Part shown: in pieces, positions 8,512 through 16,004 of the stretch
Numbering within the stretch: position 1 is the first letter of the stretch
Layout of the letters: each line of letters opens with the position of its first letter
Assembly: GCF_043557345.1 (NCBI RefSeq)
Contig: NZ_JBIFFV010000001.1
Coordinates: forward strand, 434,001 to 498,000
DNA length: 64,000 bases
Source: Sulfitobacter sp043557345
Lineage (GTDB): Bacteria > Pseudomonadota > Alphaproteobacteria > Rhodobacterales > Rhodobacteraceae
Reading direction: 5' to 3'
Position numbers and translations under genes: made by a program
The notes under the pieces: model-generated
The model's database searches: none
Seen by the model: the letters and a program-made list of their open reading frames with translations, nothing else
What the model was told of the DNA's origin: nothing

Positions 8512-9505
8512 TCAACATGCTCCAACAAGGCAAGAGATCCCCATCGGCAGGGGTGGCCGCATAGATGGCGCGGGCGATGGCGCGCGACAGGCAGAGCGCG
8601 GCGGCATGGCCGATCATCGCCACATCTCCCGCAGGCCGCGCCGCCGTCGAGAGGGAGAAGACCAGATCGCCGTCATTGGGCATATGCGCGGGTACCACGG
8701 CGCGGGCGATGCCGTCATGGGCCGCCACGGCAACGCGCTGGCATTCGGCCTTGGTCAGCGTGGCATCGGTGGCGACAATGGCGATGGTGGTATTGGCGCG
8801 GGCGGACATGGCGGCCATCTTGCGGTTCTCGAAGCTCAGCCCCAGCCCGGCGGAAGGGTCCGGCCCCAGCCCGCCGAACTCTGCGTCGATCTCAAAGGGG
8901 GCGGCGTGGAAGTAGCGGTCGCCGGGGGTGGTAACAGCCCCCACCGGATTGGCCCCGACAAGCGCGCCGACCATGCTGCCATCTGGCAATTGCAAACTGG
9001 CGGAGCCGAGGCCGCCTTTGACCATCGCGCTCAGCGCGCCGGTGCCCGCGCCGACTGAGCCTATTTCGAACTCTTGGCCCGCCGCCTCCAAAGCTTGGCG
9101 GCCAAGATCGGCATAGGGGTTCTGCGCCCAATCCTTTTCGCCGCCGTTCAGGAGATCGAACAGGATCGCGCCGGGCACCAGCGGGATCAGCGCGTCCCCC
9201 ACACGAAAGCCGCGGCCCCGCGCGCGCAGGGCATCCACCACCCCCGAACAGGCATCCAGCCCATAGGCAGAGCCGCCCGAGAGCACCAGCGCATCGACCG
9301 CCGCGACGGTCTTGTCGGGGGCCAGCAGGTCCGTCTCACGCGTGCCGGGGGCGCCGCCCATGACGTGGACAGAGGCGGTGAAAGGCGCATCGCCGATCAG
9401 CACGGTGCTGCCGGATTTCAGCCGCGCATCCTGCGCGTTGCCCACCTTCAGCCCTGTCACATCGGTGATCAGGTTGCGCGGGCCGGGACGCATCGGCGCG
9501 CTCAT
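8504..9505 (-). CDS. P1 family peptidase (DmpA/L-aminopeptidase-D-esterase type)
   Basis: A 333-residue member of the Ntn-hydrolase-like P1 family, which self-cleaves to expose a Ser or Thr nucleophile and removes N-terminal residues from small peptides, including beta-peptides. Signs are NLITDVTGLKVGNAQD at the N-terminus, VLSGGSAYGLDACSGV in the middle and ANTTIAIVATDATLTK, which holds the expected cleavage and nucleophile site near residue 233. The frame stays open further upstream, but ATG 9505 is chosen because it matches the family's usual start and has GAAGAG ahead of it. It heads the operon with the alpha/beta hydrolase and TPR genes. Confidence 0.88.
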   Translation of the reverse strand: MSAPMRPGPRNLITDVTGLKVGNAQDARLKSGSTVLIGDAPFTASVHVMGGAPGTRETDLLAPDKTVAAVDALVLSGGSAYGLDACSGVVDALRARGRGFRVGDALIPLVPGAILFDLLNGGEKDWAQNPYADLGRQALEAAGQEFEIGSVGAGTGALSAMVKGGLGSASLQLPDGSMVGALVGANPVGAVTTPGDRYFHAAPFEIDAEFGGLGPDPSAGLGLSFENRKMAAMSARANTTIAIVATDATLTKAECQRVAVAAHDGIARAVVPAHMPNDGDLVFSLSTAARPAGDVAMIGHAAALCLSRAIARAIYAATPADGDLLPCWSMLNA

Positions 9506-9669
9506 GGCAGGCTCTTCACGTGAAACATCCCCGCAAGGGTGCGCGTGGGGCAGAGGGCTAACAAGGGCATCGTCTCTCCGGCGTTGATTTCGGGCGGAGT
9601 TTGCGCGCTTGCTCGGCGGATGCCAAGGCCCGAGGGGGGATAGGATGCCCCCGCCGGAGGGGCGACACA

Positions 9670-9700
9670 AAAATGGGCGCGCAGGTTGCCCCGCGCGCCC
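9670..9700 (-). terminator. Rho-independent terminator after gabT
   Basis: Read on the minus strand, the arm GGGCGCGC (9700-9693) pairs with GCGCGCCC (9682-9675) and is followed by ATTTTTG. It begins 26 bases past the gabT stop codon. Confidence 0.85.
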
Positions 9701-9725
9701 GCTCCATCCGGTGTGACGGTTTGGT

Positions 9726-11126
9726 TTACTTCTGCTCTTCGGCGACAGCGGCGGCGACGGCCTCTTCGAAGATGGCGAGGCCTTCTTCGACGATGGCGTC
9801 GGAGGCTGTCAGCGGCACCATCACGCGCACGGCGTTGCCATACATGCCACAGCTCAGCAGCAGCAGGCCGCGTTTCAGCGCATGGGCGATGACGCGTTTG
9901 GTGAAATCGGCGTCGGGCTTGGCGCTGTCGAAGTCGGTCACGAATTCAACGGCGACCATGGCGCCAAGGCCACGGATGTCCCAGAACCGGAAGGGGGCGG
10001 AACGCTCGCCAATCTCGGCAAAGCGGGCTTTGAGCGTTTCGCCCATCGCAGTGGAGCGGGCCAGAAGACCTTCGTCCTCGATCGCCTCGATGGCTGCCAG
10101 TGCGGCGGCGCAGGCCACAGGGTTGCCGCCATAGGTGCCGCCCAAGCCGCCGGGGGCCATCGCGTCCATCACATCGGCGCGGCCAATGACACCGGCCAGC
10201 GGATAGCCACCGGCCATGGATTTCGCCACGGTGATCAGGTCCGGCACCACGCCGGAGTGCTCGATCGCGAACCATGTGCCAGTGCGGCCAAAGCCCGCCT
10301 GCACCTCGTCGGCGATCAAGAGAATGCCGTGCTGGTCACAGATCGCGCGCAGCTCTTGCATCATCTCGAAGGGCACGGGGGTATAGCCGCCTTCGCCAAG
10401 CACCGGCTCGATGATGATTGCGGCGACACGCTCAGGCTGGGCATCGGTGAGGAAGAGGTTCTTCAGCCCGGTCAGCGCGTCCTGCACGGTGATGCCGTCG
10501 CGCAGAGAGGGGAAAGGCGCACGGAAAACATCTGCGGGGAAGGGGCCGACATCTTTCTTGTAAGGTGTGACCTTGCCGGTCATGCCCAGCGTCAGCAGGG
10601 TGCGGCCATGATAGCCGCCGGTGAAGGCGATGACACCCGGACGGCCGGTGGCGGCGCGGGCGATTTTAACTGCGTTCTCAACAGCTTCGGCACCGGTGGT
10701 GACCAGCAGCGTCTTCTTGGGCGCATCACCGGGGGCGAGCGCGTTCAGCTTCTCGGCCAGTTCGACATATGGGCCGTAGGGCACGACCTGAAAACTGGTG
10801 TGGGTATAATGATCTTCCTGCGCCTTGGCGGCCTCAACCACTTTGGGGTGGCGGTGGCCGGTGTTCAGAACGCCGATGCCGCCGACGAAGTCGATGTAGC
10901 GGTTGCCCTCTACGTCCCACAGCTCGGCGTTCTCGGCATATTTCGCGTAGATCGGCGCGGCGGAGGCGACACCGCGCGGCACGGCCGCATCGCGGCGCGC
11001 GACAAGATCGGCGTTGGTCTGACCGTCGGGTTGGGTCGCGGGATTGGTTTCGACCACGGAGATCTGCGGCGCGGCTTTGGCTTTGGCAGCGGATTTCCGG
11101 GGTGATTTCTTGACGGTGCTGGACAT
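9726..11126 (-). CDS. gabT: 4-aminobutyrate aminotransferase (class III, PLP)
   Basis: A 466-residue fold-type-I aminotransferase that moves the amino group of GABA (or a related omega-amine) to 2-oxoglutarate. Key sites are VTTGAEAVENAVKIAR (143-157), GGYHGRT, Asp273 in LIADEVQAGFGRTG and the Schiff-base Lys302 in TVAKSMAGGYPL. The first 38 residues are an unusual low-complexity extension rich in Lys, Ala and Ser; no later Met lies before the conserved core. The gene is transcribed divergently from a XRE-cupin regulator of the type that senses putrescine or GABA, which supports the substrate call. It ends with a strong terminator. Confidence 0.9.
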   Translation of the reverse strand: MSSTVKKSPRKSAAKAKAAPQISVVETNPATQPDGQTNADLVARRDAAVPRGVASAAPIYAKYAENAELWDVEGNRYIDFVGGIGVLNTGHRHPKVVEAAKAQEDHYTHTSFQVVPYGPYVELAEKLNALAPGDAPKKTLLVTTGAEAVENAVKIARAATGRPGVIAFTGGYHGRTLLTLGMTGKVTPYKKDVGPFPADVFRAPFPSLRDGITVQDALTGLKNLFLTDAQPERVAAIIIEPVLGEGGYTPVPFEMMQELRAICDQHGILLIADEVQAGFGRTGTWFAIEHSGVVPDLITVAKSMAGGYPLAGVIGRADVMDAMAPGGLGGTYGGNPVACAAALAAIEAIEDEGLLARSTAMGETLKARFAEIGERSAPFRFWDIRGLGAMVAVEFVTDFDSAKPDADFTKRVIAHALKRGLLLLSCGMYGNAVRVMVPLTASDAIVEEGLAIFEEAVAAAVAEEQK

Positions 11127-11179
11127 GGAACAGATACCTTATTGCGAAAGAATGGAGCAGTGATGTGTCGTTTAAAAAA

Positions 11180-11229
11180 TCCATATTCCGTTTAATATAA
11201 TTGTCAATCGCGATTGCAGCCTCTATCTA
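11180..11229. promoter_or_regulatory. Divergent gabT/XRE promoters with a palindromic operator
   Basis: Minus strand: TTGACA (11207-11202), 16 bp, TATGGA (11185-11180) for gabT. Plus strand: TTGTCA (11201-11206), 17 bp, TATCTA (11224-11229) for the regulator. The perfect 12-bp palindrome CAATCGCGATTG (11205-11216) overlaps both -35 regions. It is the obvious operator for the XRE-cupin protein. The sites are seen directly; their function is inferred. Confidence 0.65.
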
Positions 11230-11305
11230 ACAATTCCTGTGACCCCCGGTCGGTCCAAAGCCGCGCCGCGTAGCGGCGGCAGGGCGACCCACAAAGGACA
11301 AGCCA

Positions 11306-11857
11306 TTGAACGTCGGCGATAAACTTAAAGCGATCCGCAAGAAACATGGGCTGTCCCAGCGGGAGCTTGCGGCCAAGGCCGGGCTGACCAATGGTACGAT
11401 ATCGCTGATCGAAAAGAACCGAACCAGCCCATCGGTCGCCTCGCTCAAAAGCCTGTTGGACGCGATTCCCATCAGCATGGCCGAGTTTTTCGCGATCCTC
11501 GAAGAAGACGACAGTGCCAAGGTTTTCTACCGGGCAGAGGAATTGACCGAGATTTCACCGAGCCATCAGGGCGGTGTGTCTCTGCGGCAGTTGGGCAGTG
11601 CCGCGCATCACGCCCTTCAGGTGCTGCATGAGACCTATGAGCCGGGCGCGGATACCGGGCCTGAGTTTCTGAGCCATGAGGGCGAAGAGGCGGGGGTCGT
11701 GGTGCGCGGTAGCATCGAAGTGACGGTGGATAGTACGGTCAGCCTGCTGCGCGCCGGGGACGGATATCTGTTCGACAGCCGCTTGCCGCATCGGTTCCGC
11801 AACATCGGATCCGAGACCTGTGAGATCGTCAGCGCCTGCACGCCGCCCAGTTTCTGA
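11306..11857 (+). CDS. XRE-cupin transcriptional regulator (PuuR-like)
   Basis: A 183-residue regulator with an N-terminal helix-turn-helix (KLKAIRKKHGLSQRELAAKA, GTISLIEKNRTSPSVASL, residues 6-50). A C-terminal cupin domain follows (about 105-180; HEGEEAGVVVRGSIEV, then DSRLPHRFRNIG). This layout is typical of repressors of putrescine, GABA or amino-acid catabolism. Translation appears to start at a TTG (11306) preceded by AAAGGACAAGCCA; no ATG or GTG is available near the conserved N-terminus. It faces away from gabT across a palindrome and so probably represses both gabT and itself, released by an amine or GABA-type ligand. Confidence 0.9.
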   Translation: MNVGDKLKAIRKKHGLSQRELAAKAGLTNGTISLIEKNRTSPSVASLKSLLDAIPISMAEFFAILEEDDSAKVFYRAEELTEISPSHQGGVSLRQLGSAAHHALQVLHETYEPGADTGPEFLSHEGEEAGVVVRGSIEVTVDSTVSLLRAGDGYLFDSRLPHRFRNIGSETCEIVSACTPPSF

Positions 11858-11873
11858 AAAAGGTGCTCCATAA

Positions 11874-11913
11874 ATATCGACCGCCCCAAGCGTTCTGCTC
11901 AGGGCGGTCGATA
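11874..11913. terminator. Shared hairpin between convergent genes
   Basis: A perfect 12-bp inverted repeat (arms TATCGACCGCCC 11874-11885 and GGGCGGTCGATA 11902-11913) with a 16-nt loop lies between the stops of the XRE regulator and the microprotein gene. A T-run is weak on both strands, so termination would be modest. Confidence 0.6.
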
Positions 11914-11927
11914 GGGGGTGTCAGGTC

Positions 11928-12095
11928 TTAGTAGTCTGACCGGTATTTCGACCTCTGGGTCTCCGTTCGCTGTTCTTCGCGCCCGGTTTGGTCCTCATCC
12001 AAATGAAGTTCTCTTCGGCCCGTTGTGAGGGCAAGGATGATGACCGCCGCCAAGGTCAGGATGGTCAGACCGCCGAGAAAAAGCTCCGTGGTCAT
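11928..12095 (-). CDS. Small single-pass membrane protein, unknown function
   Basis: A 55-residue microprotein. Residues about 4-26 form one hydrophobic helix (LFLGGLTILTLAAVIILAL). A charged, hydrophilic tail rich in Arg, Glu, Gln and Thr runs to the C-terminus. The ATG at 12095 is chosen over an in-frame GTG at 12116 because AGGAA lies seven bases before it and the GTG would sit upstream of that ribosome site. An EcfG-type promoter lies 38-62 bp upstream. I do not recognise a family. The position beside the stress-response kinase and the promoter suggest a general-stress membrane protein. Confidence 0.65.
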   Translation of the reverse strand: MTTELFLGGLTILTLAAVIILALTTGRRELHLDEDQTGREEQRTETQRSKYRSDY

Positions 12096-12132
12096 CTCCG
12101 TGTTCCTTTTTAGCACTGCGTTTCAGGTGCTC

Positions 12133-12157
12133 AACCGCGCGCAGGCCAAAGGGTTCC
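12133..12157 (-). promoter_or_regulatory. EcfG-type promoter of the membrane microprotein
   Basis: On the minus strand GGAAC (12157-12153) is followed after 16 bp by GGTT (12136-12133). The alphaproteobacterial general-stress sigma consensus is GGAAC, 16-17 bp, CGTT. The predicted leader is about 30 nt and contains the ribosome site. Confidence 0.6.
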
Positions 12158-12234
12158 GACAAAATTTTCGCCTATGACGAGTCTGTGATCGGTCTGCCAC
12201 GTTTCGGGCCAGATTCCATTGGGGTCTTGGAGCC

Positions 12235-13959
12235 TTAGTAATCGTAGATCATTTTACTGTCGGTCGGGACGTGGAAGTTCACCCTGATCTGGTAGATGTC
12301 GTCGTTGGTTTCGACCTCGACCTGGCCGTTCAACTGGCGGGTAAAGGCAAGGATCAGACGCGAGCCAAGCCCGGTGCCGGATTTCACCTCTTCAGGGTTG
12401 CCCATGGTGTTGCGCACTTCAAGCATGGCTTGCTCCGGCCCGGTCTGGATCAGCTTGAGCGAAATAAAACCTTTGCCATGTTCGACCGTCGATACGTATT
12501 TGAGCGCATTGGTCAGCGCCTCTGAGACCAAGAGGGTCAGGGGCGCGGCATCGTCAGCGTCGATCTTGATCGGCTCAAAGGACTGTTCCACCTTCACGCC
12601 AGACCCGGAAGCCAGGCCGACGGAGAGCATCTGGCCCACGATCTCGGTCAACAACTCACTGGCGTTGACACGGACCAGATCGTCATTCTGATAGAGGTTC
12701 TTATGCACCGTGGCGAGGCTGAGGATCCGGTCTTGCAACCGGCGCAGCACAAAACGCGCATCTTCGCTTTTGGCCTGCCGTATCTGCATGTTCATGATGG
12801 AAGAGATTAATTGCAGGTTGTTCTTGACCCGGTGGTGCACCTCTTTCAGCAGGATGTTTTTCTGCCGAAGGCTGTCTTCCAACGTCGCCTCGTCCCGCAG
12901 GATGGATTCCGCCATGCCGACAAAGGCCGATTCCATCTCGACCAATTCGGTGGGAACCGAGGGGCCGAGCGTTCCGCGTGGCAGGGTGCGGTTCAGCGCA
13001 AAGCGCCGCATCTGCCGCCCGAGTTTGCGGATATGGTTGATCGCCAGACGGTTCAGCGCCCAGAAGGCCACGATAAGGCTCGCCAGCCACATGACGATGG
13101 GCAAGAGCGCACTCAGACGGGTCGAGACACCAGTGTCCAGAAACGGGGTGTTGCTGGGCCAAACGCTGAGCGCGAAGACCGTGTCGGGCACGATCGGCAC
13201 GATCACATAGGCGCGTTCCTGGTCATTGGAGTTCTGGGAAAAAAAGACGTTGGGTTCTTTGGTGGTCAGCAGCGACAGGGCGACATCGCTGGGATATTCT
13301 TTCTTGGCCACCTCCAGCCCGTTTTCCGTGGTAAGGATATGACCCATCTTATTGAGGGTCATCATCGCGACGCTGCTGTGTTTGCTCTTGGGTTCGCGTA
13401 TCGCGTTAATGGCATCTTCGGGGATGCTGAGCGCCATGAAGCCGATCAACTCACGATCTTCGTAGACCGGCGCGTTGATCAGCGTCACCACTTGGTTGCT
13501 GACGGCCCCCTGCAACACCGGCATCGCGCGGCGGACCGGGTTTTCCAGCAGAGTTTGAAAATTCTCATCCTGCGAAAAGTCATGATCCTGCCCCGTGGAG
13601 GAGCAGGTCATTTGTCCGTCTAGCCCGATGAAACCCACAAGCGAATAGATGTCCGACGCCTGTTTGTATTCCCTAAGGAAGGCCGTGCATTCCTCGGGAT
13701 CGTCCCGCCTAAGTCGCACGATGGCGGTGAGCGCTTCGGCCGCGCCGAAGGCCTCTTGGATCACCCGGCGTTCCGCCGCGGAGGCCTGTTCCGTGACGGC
13801 GATCAACGACAATTCCGCGCTCTGCCGACTTTGATCCGCAATCTGCCGTGTCTGTACCACCGCGATCAGCCCAATGGGCAATAGCGCGAGAGACAGAAAC
13901 AGCAGAATACGGATCGTCAGCCCACGCATCAGATCACCGCTGAAGAAGCCAGATGTCAT
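12235..13959 (-). CDS. Membrane sensor histidine kinase, HisKA_2/HWE type (PhyK-like)
   Basis: A 574-residue sensor kinase. Transmembrane helices at about 14-36 and 281-302 flank a periplasmic sensor region of about 240 residues. Then come a HAMP-like linker and the H-box LKEVHHRVKNNLQL (His375/376), characteristic of the HisKA_2 kinases that feed PhyR. The ATPase domain has the N-box in LLVSEALTNALKY and a G-box at GTGLGSRLI. In the alphaproteobacterial general stress response such kinases phosphorylate PhyR. The start lies 2 bp after the ecfG stop, so it is the distal gene of the nepR-ecfG-kinase operon. The stimulus is unknown. A second possible start is Met11. Confidence 0.9.
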   Translation of the reverse strand: MTSGFFSGDLMRGLTIRILLFLSLALLPIGLIAVVQTRQIADQSRQSAELSLIAVTEQASAAERRVIQEAFGAAEALTAIVRLRRDDPEECTAFLREYKQASDIYSLVGFIGLDGQMTCSSTGQDHDFSQDENFQTLLENPVRRAMPVLQGAVSNQVVTLINAPVYEDRELIGFMALSIPEDAINAIREPKSKHSSVAMMTLNKMGHILTTENGLEVAKKEYPSDVALSLLTTKEPNVFFSQNSNDQERAYVIVPIVPDTVFALSVWPSNTPFLDTGVSTRLSALLPIVMWLASLIVAFWALNRLAINHIRKLGRQMRRFALNRTLPRGTLGPSVPTELVEMESAFVGMAESILRDEATLEDSLRQKNILLKEVHHRVKNNLQLISSIMNMQIRQAKSEDARFVLRRLQDRILSLATVHKNLYQNDDLVRVNASELLTEIVGQMLSVGLASGSGVKVEQSFEPIKIDADDAAPLTLLVSEALTNALKYVSTVEHGKGFISLKLIQTGPEQAMLEVRNTMGNPEEVKSGTGLGSRLILAFTRQLNGQVEVETNDDIYQIRVNFHVPTDSKMIYDY

Positions 13960-13961
13960 AT

Positions 13962-14522
13962 TTAGAAAGAAGAAACTTTTGAAGCAGATAGAACAGACAT
14001 TGTCGCGTCGTCGGTCATTTCAAGTGACTCGTTGTCATGGTGACCGAGCAGTTCGGCAAGGCGGGCACGTGCCCGGTTGGTGCGGCTTTTGATGGTGCCG
14101 ACAGCGACTCCACACATCTCCGCAGCCTCTTCGTACGAGAACCCAGAGGCCCCGACAAGCAGCAGCGCTTCACGTTGTTCGTCCTTCAACAGGGCCAGTG
14201 CCTTGCGGAAATCGGTCATCTGCATGTGGCCGTCATGGGCGGGCTTCTCGGCCAAGCCATCCGTCAGCACGCCATCCACGTCCGAGATTTCGCGTTTCGC
14301 CTTGCGGCGCGAGGAATAGTAAGTGTTGCGCAGGATCGTGAAGAGCCAAGCACGCATATTCGTGCCTTCTTGGAACTTTTCGATGTTGGTCCATGCCTTG
14401 ACCAAAGTGTCCTGCACCATGTCGTCTGCCGTAGCACCATTGCGTGTCAGACTGATGGCAAAAGCCCGCATGGCCGGCAGATGTTCCACCAGCTCGTCGC
14501 GCGGATCGGGACGGGTCATCAT
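13962..14522 (-). CDS. ecfG: General stress response ECF sigma factor EcfG
   Basis: A 186-residue ECF sigma factor of the EcfG group. Region 2 covers about residues 12-78 (MVQDTLVKAWTNIEKF, then MRAWLFTILRNTYYSSRRK). Region 4 covers about 105-160 (LALLKDEQREALLLVGASG, FSYEEAAEMCGVAVGTIKSR). It directs RNA polymerase to GGAAC/GTT promoters and is held by NepR until phosphorylated PhyR removes NepR. Its start overlaps the nepR stop (ATGA at 14519-14522), as is typical. Four regions in this window carry matching promoter sequences. Confidence 0.93.
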   Translation of the reverse strand: MMTRPDPRDELVEHLPAMRAFAISLTRNGATADDMVQDTLVKAWTNIEKFQEGTNMRAWLFTILRNTYYSSRRKAKREISDVDGVLTDGLAEKPAHDGHMQMTDFRKALALLKDEQREALLLVGASGFSYEEAAEMCGVAVGTIKSRTNRARARLAELLGHHDNESLEMTDDATMSVLSASKVSSF

Positions 14523-14689
14523 GACGTTCCTTTTTCTGAATCCTGTTCCTTCAACTTCTGAAGCAGATCCTTGAAACGATCAGGGATGCCTTCTTCGAGC
14601 GTCTCATCGAAGACCCGTTTGAGGTTGTCGTCGATGACGCGCTCGCGCTCGTCCTTGTTTCCTGAATTCACTAACATCACCTCTGGCAT
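14519..14689 (-). CDS. nepR: Anti-sigma factor NepR
   Basis: A 56-residue protein too small to score well alone but clearly NepR: RVIDDNLKRVFDETLEEGIP followed by DRFKDLLQKLKEQ matches the family's two helices and the conserved Pro-Asp-Arg. It binds EcfG and is sequestered by phosphorylated PhyR. The frame continues open a long way upstream, but that part has no NepR character and crosses the phyR promoter. ATG 14689 with GAG six bases ahead is the likely start; ATG 14677 is an alternative. It is the first gene of the operon with ecfG and the kinase. Confidence 0.9.
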   Translation of the reverse strand: MPEVMLVNSGNKDERERVIDDNLKRVFDETLEEGIPDRFKDLLQKLKEQDSEKGTS

Positions 14690-14723
14690 CGTCGTCTCGT
14701 TTGAATAATTATGCATGCATACT

Positions 14724-14756
14724 GGAACCAAACACAATGTCGACGTGTTTGGTTCC
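14724..14756. promoter_or_regulatory. Palindromic bidirectional EcfG promoter (nepR / phyR)
   Basis: Arms GGAACCAAACAC (14724-14735) and GTGTTTGGTTCC (14745-14756) are perfectly complementary around a 9-nt centre. Each strand therefore reads GGAAC, 17 bp, TGTT. Predicted start sites near 14756 (plus) and 14724 (minus) give leaders of about 27 nt for phyR and 35 nt for nepR. This is the autoregulatory switch of the stress response. Confidence 0.8.
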
Positions 14757-14782
14757 AAGAAAAGTAAAAAGGATTCGACTAG

Positions 14783-15592
14783 ATGAACGATGCGACACAA
14801 AAGACCAGCATCAGCGATGAACTGGGAGCCAACATCCCCTACCTTCGCCGGTTCGCGCGGGCGATGACAGGCAGCCAGACCAGTGGCGACACCTTTGCCG
14901 CGGCAGCCCTCGAAGCTATCTTGGTTGATCGCTCGGTGCTCGATGGAGTGGATACAAAGACGGGTCTTTTCAAAGTTTTGTACGGTATTTGGGCCAGCGC
15001 AGGCGCCCCGGTGGAAGAGGGCGAGAGCGGCCCGCGGGCCAAGGCGCAACGCCATCTTTCCAGCCTTACGAACAACAGCCGCGAAGCGCTTTTGCTGCAC
15101 ACGATCGAAGGCTTTTCCCACGGGGAAATCGCCAAGATCATCGGTGTGGATGAGGCCGAAGCGGGCGAGTTGATCCAGATTGCTCATCGCGAAATGGCCG
15201 ACAGCACCTCGGGTTCGGTGATGATCATCGAAGACGAAGCCATCATCGCGATGGACATTGAATCCATCGTCGCAGAAATGGGCCATCGCGTGACCGGCAT
15301 CGCACGCACCCGCGAAGAGGCGGTGAAGCTGGGCAAGGCCGATGTGCCGGACCTGATCCTCGCCGACATCCAGCTGGCCGACAACTCGTCAGGTATCGAC
15401 GCGGTGAACGACCTGCTGAACGAATTGGGCATGCGCCCGGTGATCTTCATCACGGCCTTCCCCGAGCGCCTGCTGACCGGCGACAAGCCCGAGCCCGCCT
15501 TCCTGATTTCCAAGCCCTATTCGGTGGATCAGGTCGTCTCGGCCGTGTCGCAAGCGATGTTCTTCTCCTCCACGGAAACGCTCAACGCCTAA
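14783..15592 (+). CDS. phyR: Response regulator PhyR (sigma-like domain plus receiver)
   Basis: A 269-residue anti-anti-sigma factor. Residues about 10-140 imitate an EcfG sigma factor (IPYLRRFARAMTGSQTSGD, then LLLHTIEGFSHGEIAKIIGV) but cannot bind DNA. Residues about 145-262 are a receiver with acidic pair in MIIEDEA, phospho-acceptor Asp195 in LILADIQLAD, and the Thr and Lys positions in FITAFPERL and ISKPYSV. On phosphorylation the sigma-like part binds NepR and frees EcfG. Divergent from nepR-ecfG-kinase across a palindromic EcfG promoter, so the loop is self-reinforcing. A bidirectional terminator follows. Confidence 0.95.
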   Translation: MNDATQKTSISDELGANIPYLRRFARAMTGSQTSGDTFAAAALEAILVDRSVLDGVDTKTGLFKVLYGIWASAGAPVEEGESGPRAKAQRHLSSLTNNSREALLLHTIEGFSHGEIAKIIGVDEAEAGELIQIAHREMADSTSGSVMIIEDEAIIAMDIESIVAEMGHRVTGIARTREEAVKLGKADVPDLILADIQLADNSSGIDAVNDLLNELGMRPVIFITAFPERLLTGDKPEPAFLISKPYSVDQVVSAVSQAMFFSSTETLNA

Positions 15593-15601
15593 CGGCTGGC
15601 T

Positions 15602-15648
15602 AAAAAAACCGGGTTCCCCGCACGCAAAGTCGCGCCGGGAACCCTTTG
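15602..15648. terminator. Terminator after phyR
   Basis: GGGTTCCC (15611-15618) pairs with GGGAACCC (15637-15644), followed by TTTGCATT on the plus strand and preceded by seven As. It therefore also works on paper for the minus strand. Confidence 0.7.
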
Positions 15649-15698
15649 CATTAAACACAGCCGCTGCCTACCATCATCCAAACACTCAGGAGGCCCGC

Positions 15699-16004
15699 AT
15701 GGCCAAGACCACAACCGCCGCCGCAAAAGAGGTGACGATTGACGATCTGTCGGATCAAATCGCCCTTCTTAAAAAAGACATCGCATCGTTGACCGAAAGC
15801 TTGGGCGACTACGGCAAGGCCAAGTCGGAAGAGATGCGTAACAACGCCCGCAACGCGGCGAATGATTTCGCCGATACGGGGCGTCTCAAGGCGATGGAAG
15901 TTCAGCAACAGGCCGAGGAATTCCTCAAGGCCCAGCCCGGAACCGCTTTGGGGATTGCCGCAGGCATCGGTTTCCTCGTCGGTCTTGTGACGGCCCGTCG
16001 CTAA
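15699..16004 (+). CDS. DUF883 family protein (ElaB/YqjD-like)
   Basis: A 101-residue protein with an amphipathic, partly coiled-coil stretch (DLSDQIALLKKDIASLTESL, residues 16-35) and a C-terminal glycine-rich helix GTALGIAAGIGFLVGLVTARR that anchors it in the inner membrane. E. coli relatives YqjD and ElaB are stationary-phase, ribosome-associated membrane proteins. Ribosome site AGGAGGCCCGC precedes the ATG. The stop is directly followed by the start of the next membrane gene, as in the E. coli yqjD-yqjE pair. Location after phyR suggests a stress role; a GGAAC stands at the right distance upstream but lacks a matching -10. Confidence 0.85.
   Translation: MAKTTTAAAKEVTIDDLSDQIALLKKDIASLTESLGDYGKAKSEEMRNNARNAANDFADTGRLKAMEVQQQAEEFLKAQPGTALGIAAGIGFLVGLVTARR

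Noticed and set aside
14690..15286. N-terminal extension of nepR to 255 codons
   Set aside because: It would run through the nepR/phyR promoter and into phyR antisense; only the last 56 codons look like NepR.
15638..15662. GGAAC at the right distance upstream of the DUF883 gene
   Set aside because: The -10 position reads AGCC/GCCG with no GTT, and the GGAAC is part of the phyR terminator stem.
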